From Portunus trituberculatus (lineage: Eukaryota; Arthropoda; Malacostraca; Decapoda; Portunidae), in assembly GCF_017591435.1 (NCBI RefSeq), contig NC_059303.1, positions 5,922,860 through 5,986,859 on the forward strand: a stretch of 64,000 nucleotides of DNA, given 5' to 3'. The position numbers and the translations under genes are program-made. Under the pieces are notes generated by a model. It was not told the DNA's origin and did no database searches. It was given only the letters and a program-made list of their open reading frames with translations. Numbering within the stretch: the first letter of the stretch is position 1; each line of letters begins with the position of its first letter. Below are positions 51,723 through 64,000 of the stretch, in pieces.

Positions 51723-53362
51723 GAAGAGAACAGCGAGTGAATAAATAAGGGCAAAACGAGGGAGGGTAACAAAAAGGTGGGACTTAATCAAAGAGATAGG
51801 GAGAGGGAAGGAGAATGAGGTGGAGACGGCGAGCGGGAGAACGAGAGAGAGAGAGAGAAAGGAGAGCGTCTGGGGACAATGGAGTGTGAGAGTGGGAGAG
51901 AGTGGAGTGGAGAGAGAGGATGGAGGACTTTACATTACTTTCCATCAGTGTTTGCTTGTTGTCTTTACTGGAAACTGACCGCACCTCATTATTATTTACT
52001 CAGACGAATTTCATCTTTAATTAGTATACCTGATGATGTTAGTTTTCTTTTAACAGCTGGTAAATTAGTAAATCGTTCATACTTTTTTTTTTCTACAGTC
52101 AATTTTAAGCGCTTCTTTCTATTAAAAAAAAACGAAAGGAACTGGACATAAGGTGAACTATTAAGGGAAAACACTAAACAAAATGGAAATAAATGTAGCA
52201 CGGTACTGGATTTGTAGCCAAGACTATATGTTATAACCAGCTTGACTTAGTTGCAGTTGTCATCGTTACCTGTTGTCTCTGCGACCCTTGACCTCAAATT
52301 TATGTCCCAGCGAGTGTTTTTATAGCCCGTGTATGTCATGTATGCTGCACAGCCTCCCTGGAACTGTATGGCATCTGTTGGCTTAGCTTATTGTGTATTC
52401 TGTCTCCTCGTCTACTTCTCATTCTGCTTCTTCTCTTATCGTTGTCACATCCATGTCATATTTGTCCGGCCGTCTGTCATTCTTCTCTCTTTTATATTTG
52501 GTGGAGCGTATAATGACGCCTGCTCCATATGCTTGACATGTAGTGTAGCGTCTCGTCCAATTCGTAAGCAAAAAGAGTCCGCTTCATCGTGTGTCCAAAC
52601 CAGGAAAACTTGTCCCAGCGACGTCCTTCGCGTCCTTTGTGTCGCCTAGAGATACCACTAAGTCTCGTCCGTGGTCGTCTTGCTTTACATATCTCTCATT
52701 AATCTCTCTCCAACATATCCTTGGTCAGTATTCTCAGCCCACGCGGGAGGCCGGTCTGGCAGCATACAGGAACACAGCGGCCGGCTCCAGATCTTCCAAA
52801 TATAGGAAGCGTCTCACCACTCTCCTCCTCCCCTTACCTTGTCTTTTTGATCCCCAGCCATCCTGTCCCTGTGGCTGCAATCAAACTGCACTGATATTTT
52901 CACTATTCGCAACTTCATCACGTATAAGAGCTGTGTCATGTCAGTAGCAGCAGTTATGTGCCCAGCAGAAAAAGCAGTAGTAGTAGTAGTGGCAGCGATA
53001 GCAGAATTCCCAGATGTTGTATGCGCTGGGAAGTCGAAATTACCAGCAAAAATTTATTCCGGTCTCACAGGGAGGAATGTCCATTACCGGTAAATGATGT
53101 GCTAATGACACCACGTTACATCACAAGAGTTGGTAACATTCGTCGCTGCATCTTCATGAATGCAAACATTTGTGGTAACGCCGAGACAGCGACGCCACAC
53201 ACAACACACCTTGTACAACACCAAATTGTCACATGCCAACACACATCGCACTGCACGACACACCAGCAAAATCAACAGCTAGATAAACAACCACCTATCA
53301 CTGCCACGTAACACAAACAGTCACAACATTCGAGCCAGCCTGCTCATTCACACTACAACTTA
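51723..53362. other. Unique sequence, no gene seen
   Basis: Purine-biased near 51800-51920, then mixed. Open frames of 90-118 codons at 51879-53311 show no recognisable domains and no splice framing. Confidence 0.45.
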
Positions 53363-53581
53363 TTAATCCCACTCAATACCAGGACACATTTTTACCTTGA
53401 AATTTGTGTACGATTAGACAGACCATTTTATTTACACTAGAAAGGGTCTATGGAGATCAGAAATTTAATGGTCAGTCTTCACTATTTTTAATGTCCTCAC
53501 ATGAGTTTCTGAAGGTGCATAAAATCACCAAATATTAAGCAGAATGAATATGGAAACGTGTCATGGTACTCATGGCATTAA
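53363..53581 (-). mobile_element. TTAA-flanked non-autonomous element, copy 6
   Basis: Starts TTAATCCCACTCAATACCAG and ends CATGGTACTCATGGCATTAA; reversed relative to copy 4. Both outer TTAA are intact although the inner termini have diverged. Confidence 0.84.
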
Positions 53582-54359
53582 CTTATCAATACACAACACT
53601 GCAGAAATATAAAATACCTTACTATAAACAATTAGAATGATGAAAATAAAGAGACAGGGGTCGTTATATAAGATGTTTCATTTGGCAGGTAAGATTAAGA
53701 TCAAGTAACAATCCCGTCTCACTACGAAGAAACAGAAGGCGAGAAATGTACTCCTGGAAAAGGCATAATTACTAGGGTTACATAATGCATGGCTGGGAAC
53801 ACTAGCGGCTTCGTGTCTCTTGCAGCGTGTTATTCAGTTAGGGAAAGGTGACAATTTTTCACCACTAATAATCCACTTGTGGCAGAAGGCACTACTAATC
53901 ACGCTTCCTCCACTTCACCATCACTCTTCCACATCCTATTCATCACCATTAAGACCTGCGAAGGTACAAAAAAAGAAGAAAAAGAAAACGGTTTCGCCTT
54001 GTAACTGAACGAGCAAGCGTGAAAAATCATGCCCGCTAAACCTTGCAGGTTCCACAGGGAAAACTTTCACACGCCCTGACGCTAATCTTGACTCACGGCA
54101 TCAAGCTCATCACGCCGGCGTCACAGGAGTAAGAAAAAACACACCTCCCTTTTATTTTACACATTCAATCATTCGTTAAGGCGTATAATTTAGTTTTTTC
54201 CTTACGTGCATCGCCTTCTCGTCCATTTTTGCATGTTGCGTCACCGTGAATCTTTCCCTGAGAGGTCGCGGGAGGGTGGCAGAGGCAGCCTGGCGGGGGT
54301 CACACGTGGAGCCGGGACTCGATCCATCACAGTTGTCATTAACGTCTAGCTAATGGTGG
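53582..54359. other. Unique sequence, no gene seen
   Basis: Mixed DNA without recognised features. Confidence 0.5.
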
Positions 54360-55015
54360 GAGGTGCATACAAGGCGTCAGTCACCCCCTCCTGCTTTCTC
54401 TCCCCTTCTTTCCCCTCCTTACGAGCCCCTCACTCCTCCTCCCTCTCTCCCTCTGGTCATGTTCTTTCCCGTCGTCTCCTCTTTCTCCTGACCCTCTCAC
54501 TTCCTCCTTCTTCCACTTTTCTTACCTCTCCCTTCCTCCATTCTTCTATACTGCCTATTATTCCTCCTTCATATTTCCTTCTGTCCCCTCTTTTGCCTTC
54601 CTCTGCACCAGCTTTCCTCTCCTGGGCCTCTCATTCCTTCCTCGTTTCCTCTCTTCTGCGCACTTGTCCAATCCCTAACTTCTATATTCCTCTACCACCT
54701 GTTTCTCTCCCCTTCTCTTTGACAAACTTCCTCCTTCCTCTCTTCCTCTTACTACTCTTACTATTACTACACCTCTTTTCTCTCTCTGTTTACTCTCACT
54801 CCAACCCTTCTTCCTGCCTCTTTCGCAACCGTCTGTGTCCCCTCACTCCCCTCCTGCCTCCTGTCTCCTTCCTCAGTGCCTTGGCCCATGCACGGTGTCT
54901 CATCCATCACACCACACTCCCATCCCCTCATCTAACTGTCCCACGCCATGTCTAGCTGATCTCTTCCTGCACACTGGCCCTCATCCCTCACCTTCGTATC
55001 ATACCTCCTGTCACA
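54360..55015. repeat. Pyrimidine-rich domain
   Basis: About 650 bp with strong C/T bias on the + strand. The 200-codon frame at 54353-54955 is rich in Ser, Leu, Pro and Phe and reflects this bias rather than a gene. Confidence 0.65.
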
Positions 55016-56424
55016 TGTTTTTCAGTTCATTATTGGTGCTATTCAAACCTTTAGACTGCTTCTTTACCATTGTTGTACCTATAAGCTTTCCGTTGTTACA
55101 CTGATACTCAACACTGAAGTGAGAAATAAATCCTTTTCTGTGTTTCATATTTCTGACGATACTATTATTTTGTTACTAATTCGTCTCTTAATGTTATTTT
55201 TACTAATAGTATTGTTCAACGTATTGTTAATTAAAGAAGCGTGTTTTCTATGTTTGTTATACAGTATGAAATTTCTGAGTCTTTAGTTTTTCCACTATTA
55301 ATATCAATATTCATTTATTTCTGCAGAGAGGGATTTCATCATTACTTTTCAGTGTGTTAGGGAGAACATTCTATAGATTAACAAATCAGTACATGAAGCT
55401 TCATACACTTTTTTTTTTTTTTACACCCACAGCACACGTGGCTCCCTCCTTCGCCTTGCTGGTCACCCTCGGGAAAGGTGTCTTGGTTCTCACACTGGCC
55501 ACTCGTTCCCTTCCACGCACCTCATGCTGTCGCTTTTCTACAGGAATACCTTTGTTTACACTCCCCTTCGTACCCAGCACTCCTCTGCGTGCACTATCTG
55601 TTTTCACTTTCCCTATTCCTCCCTTGCCATAAAGTACGAGTGTGGAGATCGAGGATTTTAGTGTTTTCTTGCTGTCGATTTCGTCCTTCATAATTAAGAG
55701 AAGTATCAGTGAAATTTACTACTGTTTGCTGTACTGATACCATACTGTGAGGTGCGAGAAGGGAAGGCGCCCCGATAGGGAGAAGAAAGTGATATTAACA
55801 AATGGACAAAGGGGAAGGTAGGAAGGGGAGAGAGAAGTGTCGATGGACGAGGGCCTAGTATTCCCCTTCCTGCCTGTTTACAAACACTGGACTACAGGGC
55901 TGGTGTTGTAGATAATGGAAGTGGGCCCATATCATTAGTAAGTGAGGAAAACAGAGACCGAGAGATGAAGGGAACCTGCCCATATCAAGTTACTATCAAG
56001 GGTTATCCTTTTGGTTTCCGCCTAGACGTGTATATGTCAAAGTACTCAAGATGATTTTAACTTTACATCTTTTAAGTGTCCTAAGAAGAGCTGTGATGCT
56101 TTATTTACTCATTCGTTTTGAAATATACCCACGCCTGTCTGTGAAAGTAGTCAAGGAGGCGTGGCTTCATCCCTTAACCCTGTGACCGCTAATGATTGTA
56201 GGGCACCTGCTGCTACATTTGAAAACCCTTCTACAATATAACCGAGTAAAACTTGAGCAACAGGTGCTAATGGGTTGGATGACTTAATTTATTTGTTTTA
56301 CTTTCTTAGTGTATTTCAAAATTGAATAAAAGTACACCAATAATACATCCTCAGCATTAACAACCTAGAATTATCTATTGTTAAGAATGCAACGAACAAC
56401 TAATGTCACTTTTTTTCTTCATTC
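55016..56424. other. Unique sequence with a small inverted repeat
   Basis: AT-rich then mixed DNA. A CACCTGCTGCT / AGCAACAGGTG inverted pair lies at 56204-56266. No gene is recognised. Confidence 0.45.
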
Positions 56425-56638
56425 TTAACCCCTTCACTACCATGACGCGTTCCCATATTCATTTTGCTTTCTATATGGTGATTTTATGCAGCTTCAGAAA
56501 CTTAAATGGATGATTAGAATAATGAAGACTGTGGCCATAAATGTTCTCACCTCCATAAACCCTTCCTGATGTCAATAAAGTGGTCTAATCGTAAACAAAT
56601 CACAAGGTAAAAATGTGTCCCAGTATTGAATGGGTTAA
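56425..56638 (+). mobile_element. TTAA-flanked non-autonomous element, copy 7
   Basis: A 214-bp copy starting TTAACCCCTTCACTACCATG and ending CCCAGTATTGAATGGGTTAA, with the shared internal words CAGCTTCAGAAACTTA and AATAAAGTGGTCTAATCGTA. Confidence 0.92.
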
Positions 56639-56884
56639 AGCTAACAGTATCCATGTCTGAGAAGGTACTGGAGGTGACGTCAACTTTCCATCTTCTTAGT
56701 ATCCTCCGAAGAGCCTCAATGCTTAGGCCAAATCCTTCTCTATGTGGCGCGGCCCTGGCGGGGGAGAAGTTTACCTCCTAGTCATGGTGTAATAATCCTG
56801 GAGAAGCCCTTTTCGTCCCGTCCCGCAGCGGTACAATCGAGCCGGGAGTGATGGTGCCAAGGAGTCCCCAGCTCGCTACCCCTC
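56639..56884. other. Unique GC-moderate DNA
   Basis: No feature recognised. Confidence 0.4.
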
Positions 56885-56965
56885 GTCACCGCGCCCAAGT
56901 TCTCACATTAATTCAGTTTGGAGGGATTTGTGGTCCCCATTAGCATATTTTGATTAATTATGCAT
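56885..56965. promoter_or_regulatory. Possible homeodomain/POU motif cluster
   Basis: ACATTAATTCAG, ATTAGCATATTTTGATTAAT and TTATGCATAACG lie within 70 bp after a GC-rich unique stretch. TTATGCATAA resembles POU/octamer-type sites. Motif evidence only. Confidence 0.2.
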
Positions 56966-57027
56966 AACGAGGTTTCTCCTAGTCAACAACTTTTGTCTCC
57001 CCTCCCTCACTCACTCCTGCCCCTCTG

Positions 57028-57028
<1 letters not shown>

Positions 57029-57106
<78 letters not shown>
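57029..57106. repeat. (GT)39 microsatellite
   Basis: About 78 bp of GT followed by short GAGT and GCGT degenerate units. Confidence 0.96.
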
Positions 57107-57108
<2 letters not shown>

Positions 57109-58559
57109 TGTGAGCGAGCGTGCGTGCGTGAGCTTGATTTCCTGCACAGGTAAATTCTAGCTTTTAATGAAGACAGGCTTCAGTGTACAAAGTAAGATTA
57201 CCGGGTCAGATCAAAGGTATCCTAATCTTAAGCCTCATTCAGAAACTCAAGCACGTCCTTTGAAACGACCTAAACGTCCAAATTAAATACCATTGAATAT
57301 AAAAGTCGGTGGCATGTTGATATGCTGGATAAGTTGAAGAAATCTGCTTTGTGTAGCTCCCCTCACACACACGCAATATATCCCGGCTTGCAATATTCAG
57401 TCGTTTGGAGCATCTTTGCAAGCCTGCACCCGTGCATAAACAGGCTGCAGGCAGGTGCACGTGCCTCCCACACACCCTCCAGCCTGCCGGTGCCCGCGGC
57501 CTGTAGTTAGCCTGTCCGTCTAGCGCGAGACATGCGAGTGCGCTATAATGCACATGTATCGACCTGCTAATGCCCGCTTCTCTTCCTTTGATGTCTAATT
57601 GGAGACTCGCCTCTGTTATGGTGTTTTGAGCGCCGCCACGTCGCTATGAGCAGCCAACGTCGCCTCATAGCCCATGAAGGACGGGACACTTAAGGAATCC
57701 GCGCCGACCTGTGGATTCAGCGGCGGCCATTCTCATGCACAGCGCCTGGCGAGGGTATCGGCCACGGCTGATCTTTGATGGGGACGCCGATACTCTGCCT
57801 TCTGCCACTCTTTCTCCGCGCTAACTTACTCCTTTCCCAACACAAAGAAAGTAAGGCGGCGAGGTACATACAGGAGCACTAGATTCTTGGAACTTCAAAG
57901 CAGTTATAAAGCTAAAAAGAAAGCAGGTGACTATCTATAATGAAAGAGTGTGTGCAGCTCTTCCCACCTGCACGCACCTTCACGCTCTGTTATTAAAATA
58001 CTCCATGCTGGGGAGCCTTACCCGAACACCGCCAACTCAATGTTTTCTCACGTATTTCTTTTTTACCAAACCGACAAACTGAAACGGGTGATATTTCACA
58101 TTCCCGGCCCAGGCAAACACCCCGGCGTCCCTGGTGCCTCCCTCCCTCACGCCAGCTCAGCACACACGCATCGCACGGACGAGTCTCGGCCCTCACACTC
58201 CCGCCGTCTCCAACTAAAAGGTTTGGCACAGCTTGGCTTGGGTTGAGAAAGCGAAGGAATATTATGGTGACCTCTGCTTGTGGTAAAGTTGTGGTACTCT
58301 CCTGAGCTTACCGTACTGGGTGAGAATTTAATCAGTTAACGTTCGGCCCTGCTACACTACATACTATCACGGTGAATTGTGTGTGTTCTGCTAAGTTAAA
58401 GTGACATATCAGAAACACGAATGTCAGTTTTTCTCTCCAGCAAGAAAAAAAGGAAGAAAAAAAGAAAACATGATGAATGAATTGCCTGTCTTTCCCCTTT
58501 AATTTAGCAGCGCCACCTTGAAAGAAGTAAACAAACCTTCTAATGGAGCAAGAAATAGC
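57107..58559. other. Unique GC-moderate DNA, no gene seen
   Basis: Frames of 78-104 codons in this stretch show no recognisable domain or splice framing. Confidence 0.45.
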
Positions 58560-58880
58560 GGTAAGTTTGGACACGTGAGTGGTCAGGAGAAGGGTGGAGG
58601 AGAGGGAGGAATGGAGGAGTGAGAGCGGAGAAGGTGCTACTGCTGGGGAGGGCAAGGGTGGGGAAGACGGAGTAAGGAGAGCGCAGGGAAGAGGGAGGGG
58701 CAAGGAGAGAATAAAGGATGAAGGGGGTGAGGGACAGGAATAAGAAGAGAGGAGGGAGAGAAAGAGAAGGGGAAGTAGTGGCAGGGAGGAGGATAGGAGG
58801 ATGAAGAGCTGGGAGAAAGGGAGAAGTAATAGGAGGGAGGAGAATAGGAGAAGGATAGAAAGGTGAGAAAAAGGGGGAAT
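58560..58880. repeat. Purine-rich tract
   Basis: About 300 bp strongly biased to G and A on the + strand. The 209-codon minus-strand frame over 58332-58961 is largely Leu/Ser/Pro-rich composition. Confidence 0.6.
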
Positions 58881-59569
58881 GAATGAGTATAGAAGTGAGT
58901 CGAGGGACCAGTGGGGCGCCTCAGTGAGAAAAGAAACTCTGGTAAGCGAGATTAGAGTCATCCATCATTCATGCAGTCATTCTCCGCCAGCTTATATTAC
59001 AGGCTCCGTAGGCACGCGAGAACCTCATCCAGCACAGTCCCACACAAACCAGAGATCCACATTGCGCTTTTAGCCGCCACTGATCCCCTGCTGAACCAAT
59101 AAAGAAAATCTGGGGACTCCTGCTGCATGATCCAACCCTCCTTAGTACTCCTAGTCCTGCTCCTTCTTCTGGAAATTCTATTCTTATGATTCATCTCTTT
59201 ATCACCTATTTCTTCCCTGTTTATATATATCCTCTTTATGTATCCTCCCTTTTTCCTCGTTTTCGTCTCATGTTACAGTTTCGTGTTGTTTTTCCTTCAA
59301 TTATCCACATTCTCGCTGCTTACTATTGGCGCGGACTGCTTCCCATTCCTGCTCCCTGCCCTGTCTTCTGCGCCACTCCGTTCCCTCTCTGCCCTTGCCT
59401 TAAACTCATTTATATTGCTATTGTTTTCTGCCCGCCCGCCAGTATTTATCACGCGCCCTTCGCTTGAAACCCAATTCTAGTTTTCTCTGAGTTCTTTTCT
59501 CGCGGATCCAGTGCTATTGTCTCCTCTTTGACTCTTGCAAAGTTTCAGTCCCTCCTGGCTTTACCTCTT
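58881..59569. other. Unique sequence, no gene seen
   Basis: Mixed DNA, becoming pyrimidine-rich after 59180. Confidence 0.45.
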
Positions 59570-59894
59570 TCCTTCTCCTCCTCCTCCTCTTCCTCCTCCT
59601 CCTCTTCTTCTTCATCCTACGATAACGACTACGACTATTCCTGCTTCTCCTCTCTTTATGTCTTCATTTTATCATCTTCTCACCTATTCCCATCTGAACT
59701 CCAACTCGAAATTTTGCACCTCATTCTCTGACTCCTTTCATTACTACTCTTGCTCACCTTACTCCCTTTCTTTATTTGCTCTCCTTTCTTCTTTTCTTTC
59801 TATTTTTGCTCTTCCTCTCCTTGCACTGTCTCTCTTCCTCATCCTTTCTCTCTCCTCCATCTGCTTTTCCTCCTCCTCCTCCTTCTTCTCCTCT

Positions 59895-59937
<43 letters not shown>

Positions 59938-60216
59938 GTGTTTGCGCCTCCCCACACCTACTCGTACTCCTCTTCTCTCTCTTCCCGGTCCACTTACTGC
60001 TCCATTTATATTCATTTCTTCCACTCTACCAATTGGTATACTTTCCCTACCCCTACTCTCACTTCCTTCCTGTGTGACGTTACAGTTTCTCCCTTCCTCC
60101 CTTTAACGTCCTCATCCTTTCTCCCTTTCCTGTTTTTTTTATTTACTTTGTGGACACGTCTCTTCTTCTTTTAGTTCTCTTTTTCCCTCTCCCTCTTTTC
60201 CTTTCTCTCTCTCTCT

Positions 60217-60250
<34 letters not shown>
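59570..60250. repeat. Pyrimidine-rich domain with CTC, ACT and CT tracts
   Basis: Includes CTC-rich 59576-59610, about 13 ACT units at 59897-59937 and a CT tract at about 60203-60250. The 180-codon and overlapping frames across it are repeat translations. Confidence 0.75.
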
Positions 60251-61071
<821 letters not shown>

Positions 61072-61152
61072 ACATTCCTTTCTTCACTCGTCCATCCTCG
61101 TTTCTTTCCTTTCTCCACATTTACGTAAGTCACATCACCTCTTTTTCCATTT

Positions 61153-61154
<2 letters not shown>

Positions 61155-61245
<91 letters not shown>
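61155..61245. repeat. (CT)45 microsatellite
   Basis: About 91 bp of uninterrupted CT, 85 bp after the previous tract. Confidence 0.97.
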
Positions 61246-61249
<4 letters not shown>

Positions 61250-62997
61250 CCTTCGTGATGCATGTCGGCGTGCAGATTCATCCTGGTTTTTGTGAGTGTG
61301 GCAAACACCGCCTCTTTCATCACCAGCAGTATCAGGGTCCCACAATATCTCCCTCCTCTTCCTCTTTCATTTCCTCTTTTGCTCTTCTATCTTGTCCCTT
61401 TCATCTTCGCGTTCCTACTTCTCATCACTATTATCGTCTTCTCCATCGTCATTGTCTTCTTTTCTTCTTAGGTAAAGCAATAAAGGTATATCTAATCATA
61501 CGTAATTGGCGTTTCTTTAATCTGGTTTCATTATAAAAACTTTTCCAAACAGCACAAGCGGAAGAAATGCTTCAGGACTTGCTATTCCCTTTAATTCTGA
61601 ACTTTTTATGGCATTCTCTTAAGTCGACTTGCTGCCTGGGATAATGGGTAGCCTGAGACCATAAATGTCCATTATGAGAGTTTGAATATACAATTGCAGA
61701 GTTGGGAAAATTTTTACCAAAGTTCTCTCGTTTCGCAAGTATAAAAATAGAAAATATGAGGGCATTAGCGCAGAGTGGAGCCAGTTTAGTGCGTGTATTT
61801 TCTGTCCTTTTTGTGCATCACCAGCATGTTGTCCGTTACTGAACAGCGGAGATCGAGAGTGATTGACTCCGCAGAAACCCACGTGAAGTGAAAAGGCAGC
61901 CATTTCATTACAATGCTACTAACACACTGATTTTCGTATCCTCGTGGGAATATGTAACTTTCCCTTTAAATTCTAAAATCTTGTTTACAAATACATTTTT
62001 TTAAGGTATTCTGAATTATATGCAAACTGTTAGCGAAGGGAGACTATGAAAGTTTTTATTTTCTTTAGTGAGCAGGTCAAGCTTCCTTAATACCTCTCTT
62101 GTAAATTCTAGGCTTTCTTTTTTCACTTTAATACACTTTTTTTTTTACAGATCTCTAAAATATACCTTAAACCTTCACGTATGGAAACTATTAGATGATT
62201 CTGAAAGCCTAAATTTTTATAATACATCTAGGAACAAAGACCAGCTTCATATCTTAATCCCATTCCCCTGTGACAAAAAAATGTATTTATGAACTGCACG
62301 TTTAGGAAAAGCCGGCTCCCCATACATAATACCTCCACTGACACATTAATTTTCTTAGGACAAAATGATAGGACAACTTCATCAACAAATCATACCCTTT
62401 TCCTTCTACTTTAACACAACTATTCTTGTACAGTGACCTAAAATACACACCTATTCTGTATGCCTGCGAAAACTGAGATCCTTTTTTTATCCATAATATC
62501 TGCCGTTATACACATGAACACACTAACACACATGAGACAGAGCAACTTTCACATATAAATCAGAACGTTTTGCTGTTTAAACACAACTTTCCTAACTTAG
62601 TACTAAAACACATGCAAACTATACGCCTACAGCCACTAGGAAAGCTTCATTTGTCTTTCATCACGGCAATCCCACACGGCACTAAGCTCTATTTTTACAT
62701 CCTAACAGTGAATGAATATCTCAACAGTCATGAGTATGTAAATGAGTGGCTGGGGTATATGCGGGGGTCCCACACACCGGCCCAGCACGACGCCAGGTAA
62801 TAACACGAACCCTAAACCTGTTCCAAGTTCTCGCTTCCACCTGAAACTTTAGACAAGGTAAATGCTAAACGCCGCTCGCTTTGCATATATGAAAACGCAT
62901 TACATTTCCAGCCGAGAGGGAATACGTAATAGTAAAGGAGGTAGAAGAGAGAAGAGGGAGATTTATACATAGAGGACACAGGAATCCACCCCCCTCC

Positions 62998-62998
<1 letters not shown>
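61246..62998. other. Unique AT-rich DNA, no gene seen
   Basis: Frames of 74-96 codons show no recognisable domain. No mobile element is recognised. Confidence 0.5.

Positions 62999-63062
<64 letters not shown>
62999..63062. repeat. (AC)32 microsatellite
   Basis: About 64 bp of AC. Confidence 0.95.
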
Positions 63063-63067
<5 letters not shown>

Positions 63068-63147
63068 AACATATATACAAGTACACATATTAATTCACAC
63101 ACTAAATCAAATCACAGGTTCAAAACATACATGAGTGTTCGAAATTC

Positions 63148-63163
63148 TCTCTCTCTCTTTTTC

Positions 63164-63194
<31 letters not shown>
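63148..63194. repeat. Imperfect (CT)n tract
   Basis: CT with TTT and TAT interruptions. Confidence 0.9.
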
Positions 63195-63462
63195 AGACAT
63201 ACACACCAAACAAAAACACACACAAAAGACCAAGAAATAAGCAGCGGTACCTTAAAACATTCCCCAAACGAGGAGTCTTGCCACGCATCCTCACCGATTC
63301 CTGCATCCTCTTTTTGTAGTGAAATGAGCGTTGTCTTATCCGTTGAGTTACTCCTGGATAGGTCTCGTGGGGCGGGCTGGCGTTTCACTCACCACCCTCC
63401 CTTGGTTTAAATGCTCCTCTAATGCACCTTGATCCTATAACAAGGGATAATGCTACAAGTGA

Positions 63463-63466
<4 letters not shown>
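63195..63466. other. Unique sequence, no gene seen
   Basis: Mixed DNA. Confidence 0.45.

Positions 63467-63537
<71 letters not shown>
63467..63537. repeat. (GA)35 microsatellite
   Basis: About 71 bp of GA. Confidence 0.96.
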
Positions 63538-63540
<3 letters not shown>

Positions 63541-64000
63541 TCAGAGAAACCGATTGATATAAAAGTTTAGGGTTAAGATGAAGGTTTAGGTGGAAATCAT
63601 TTAGATACATTTTCCGGCTTTGTGATTTACTGAATATAAACAACGGCGTGTGAAAAAAAAAAAACTGAAATAAAAGCAAAGGGAAAGAAATTAAAGATAT
63701 TTTGCACTGCGTATGAACGAAAACATATGAACTGCGTAGTCAAATAGAGAGCAATGTGAAGTGACAAAGATAGAGAAAAGAAACTAAAATGTAAAAAGAA
63801 ATAGTCATATATTAATAGACTAAACCAATACGCACATAAATAGTTAGAAGACCGGATATCGACTAGTGAGAGCCAAGCTGATTGGGGAAGACTTTAAAAA
63901 TTCAAACATAATAAGGAAAGGAGCGGGATAAACGTGGGGAGGGGAAGACGAAAATAGGAGGAAGCCAAGGAGGTGGAGGAGGAGGAAGAGGAAAAAAAAA
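63538..64000. other. A-rich unique DNA
   Basis: A-rich sequence ending in a purine-rich GGA stretch cut by the window edge. No gene is recognised. Confidence 0.5.

Noticed and set aside
54353..54955. 200-codon frame
   Set aside because: Low-complexity Ser/Leu/Pro/Phe from a pyrimidine domain; no recognisable domain.
58332..58961. 209-codon minus-strand frame
   Set aside because: Most of it is the complement of a purine-rich tract; the flanking parts show no family signature.

Overview
This 64-kb window is eukaryotic nuclear DNA with almost no protein-coding content, most likely from a decapod crustacean and probably a crab. The assignment is an inference from the repeat landscape: very long (GA/CT)n and (AC/GT)n microsatellites, tRNA-headed SINEs embedded in (AC)n tracts, a 5'-truncated LINE with a typical reverse-transcriptase C-terminus, and about 213-bp elements flanked by TTAA. 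There are no bacterial operons, rRNA genes or CRISPR arrays. Nearly every open frame longer than 60 codons is a translated microsatellite or a purine/pyrimidine-biased tract and should not be annotated as a gene.

Layout. 0-17 kb: unique AT-moderate DNA between microsatellites, a 1.4-kb pyrimidine domain (about 2.97-4.33 kb), a SINE boxed by a perfect 59-bp duplication (5.8-6.4 kb), a (CT)n-sandwiched repeat (7.2 kb), a TTAA element (8.5 kb), two diverged members of a second terminal-inverted-repeat family (2.6 and 9.6 kb), a possible exon (11.1 kb, + strand) and the best gene candidate, a first coding exon with a signal peptide and consensus splice donor (14.60-14.73 kb, - strand). 16-25 kb: a ~145-bp minisatellite ending at a truncated LINE, a TTAA element, a second SINE with a different tRNA head, composite trinucleotide arrays, and alternating CT/GA tracts enclosing a second copy of the sandwiched repeat. 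25-38 kb: the least repetitive stretch, with GC-moderate islands carrying clustered TAATTA/TTAATTAA-type motifs. 38-50 kb: the longest microsatellite (280 nt of GA), three TTAA elements counting 35.1 kb, a 253-nt pure-purine GGA tract and more trinucleotide cassettes. 50-64 kb: further AC/GT/CT tracts, two TTAA elements, pyrimidine domains and unique DNA.

Functional reading. The window looks like intergenic or intronic DNA around at least one minus-strand gene that begins near 14.7 kb and continues toward lower coordinates. The possible additional exons are splice-site-supported only and weak. The most informative content is the set of interspersed repeats: seven copies of a piggyBac-like non-autonomous element, two SINEs that share a body but carry different tRNA heads and end in GTGAATTAC(AC)n, and a repeat bounded by (CT)n on both sides in both copies. 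Together they suggest that microsatellites and mobile elements in this genome are physically and probably mechanistically linked.
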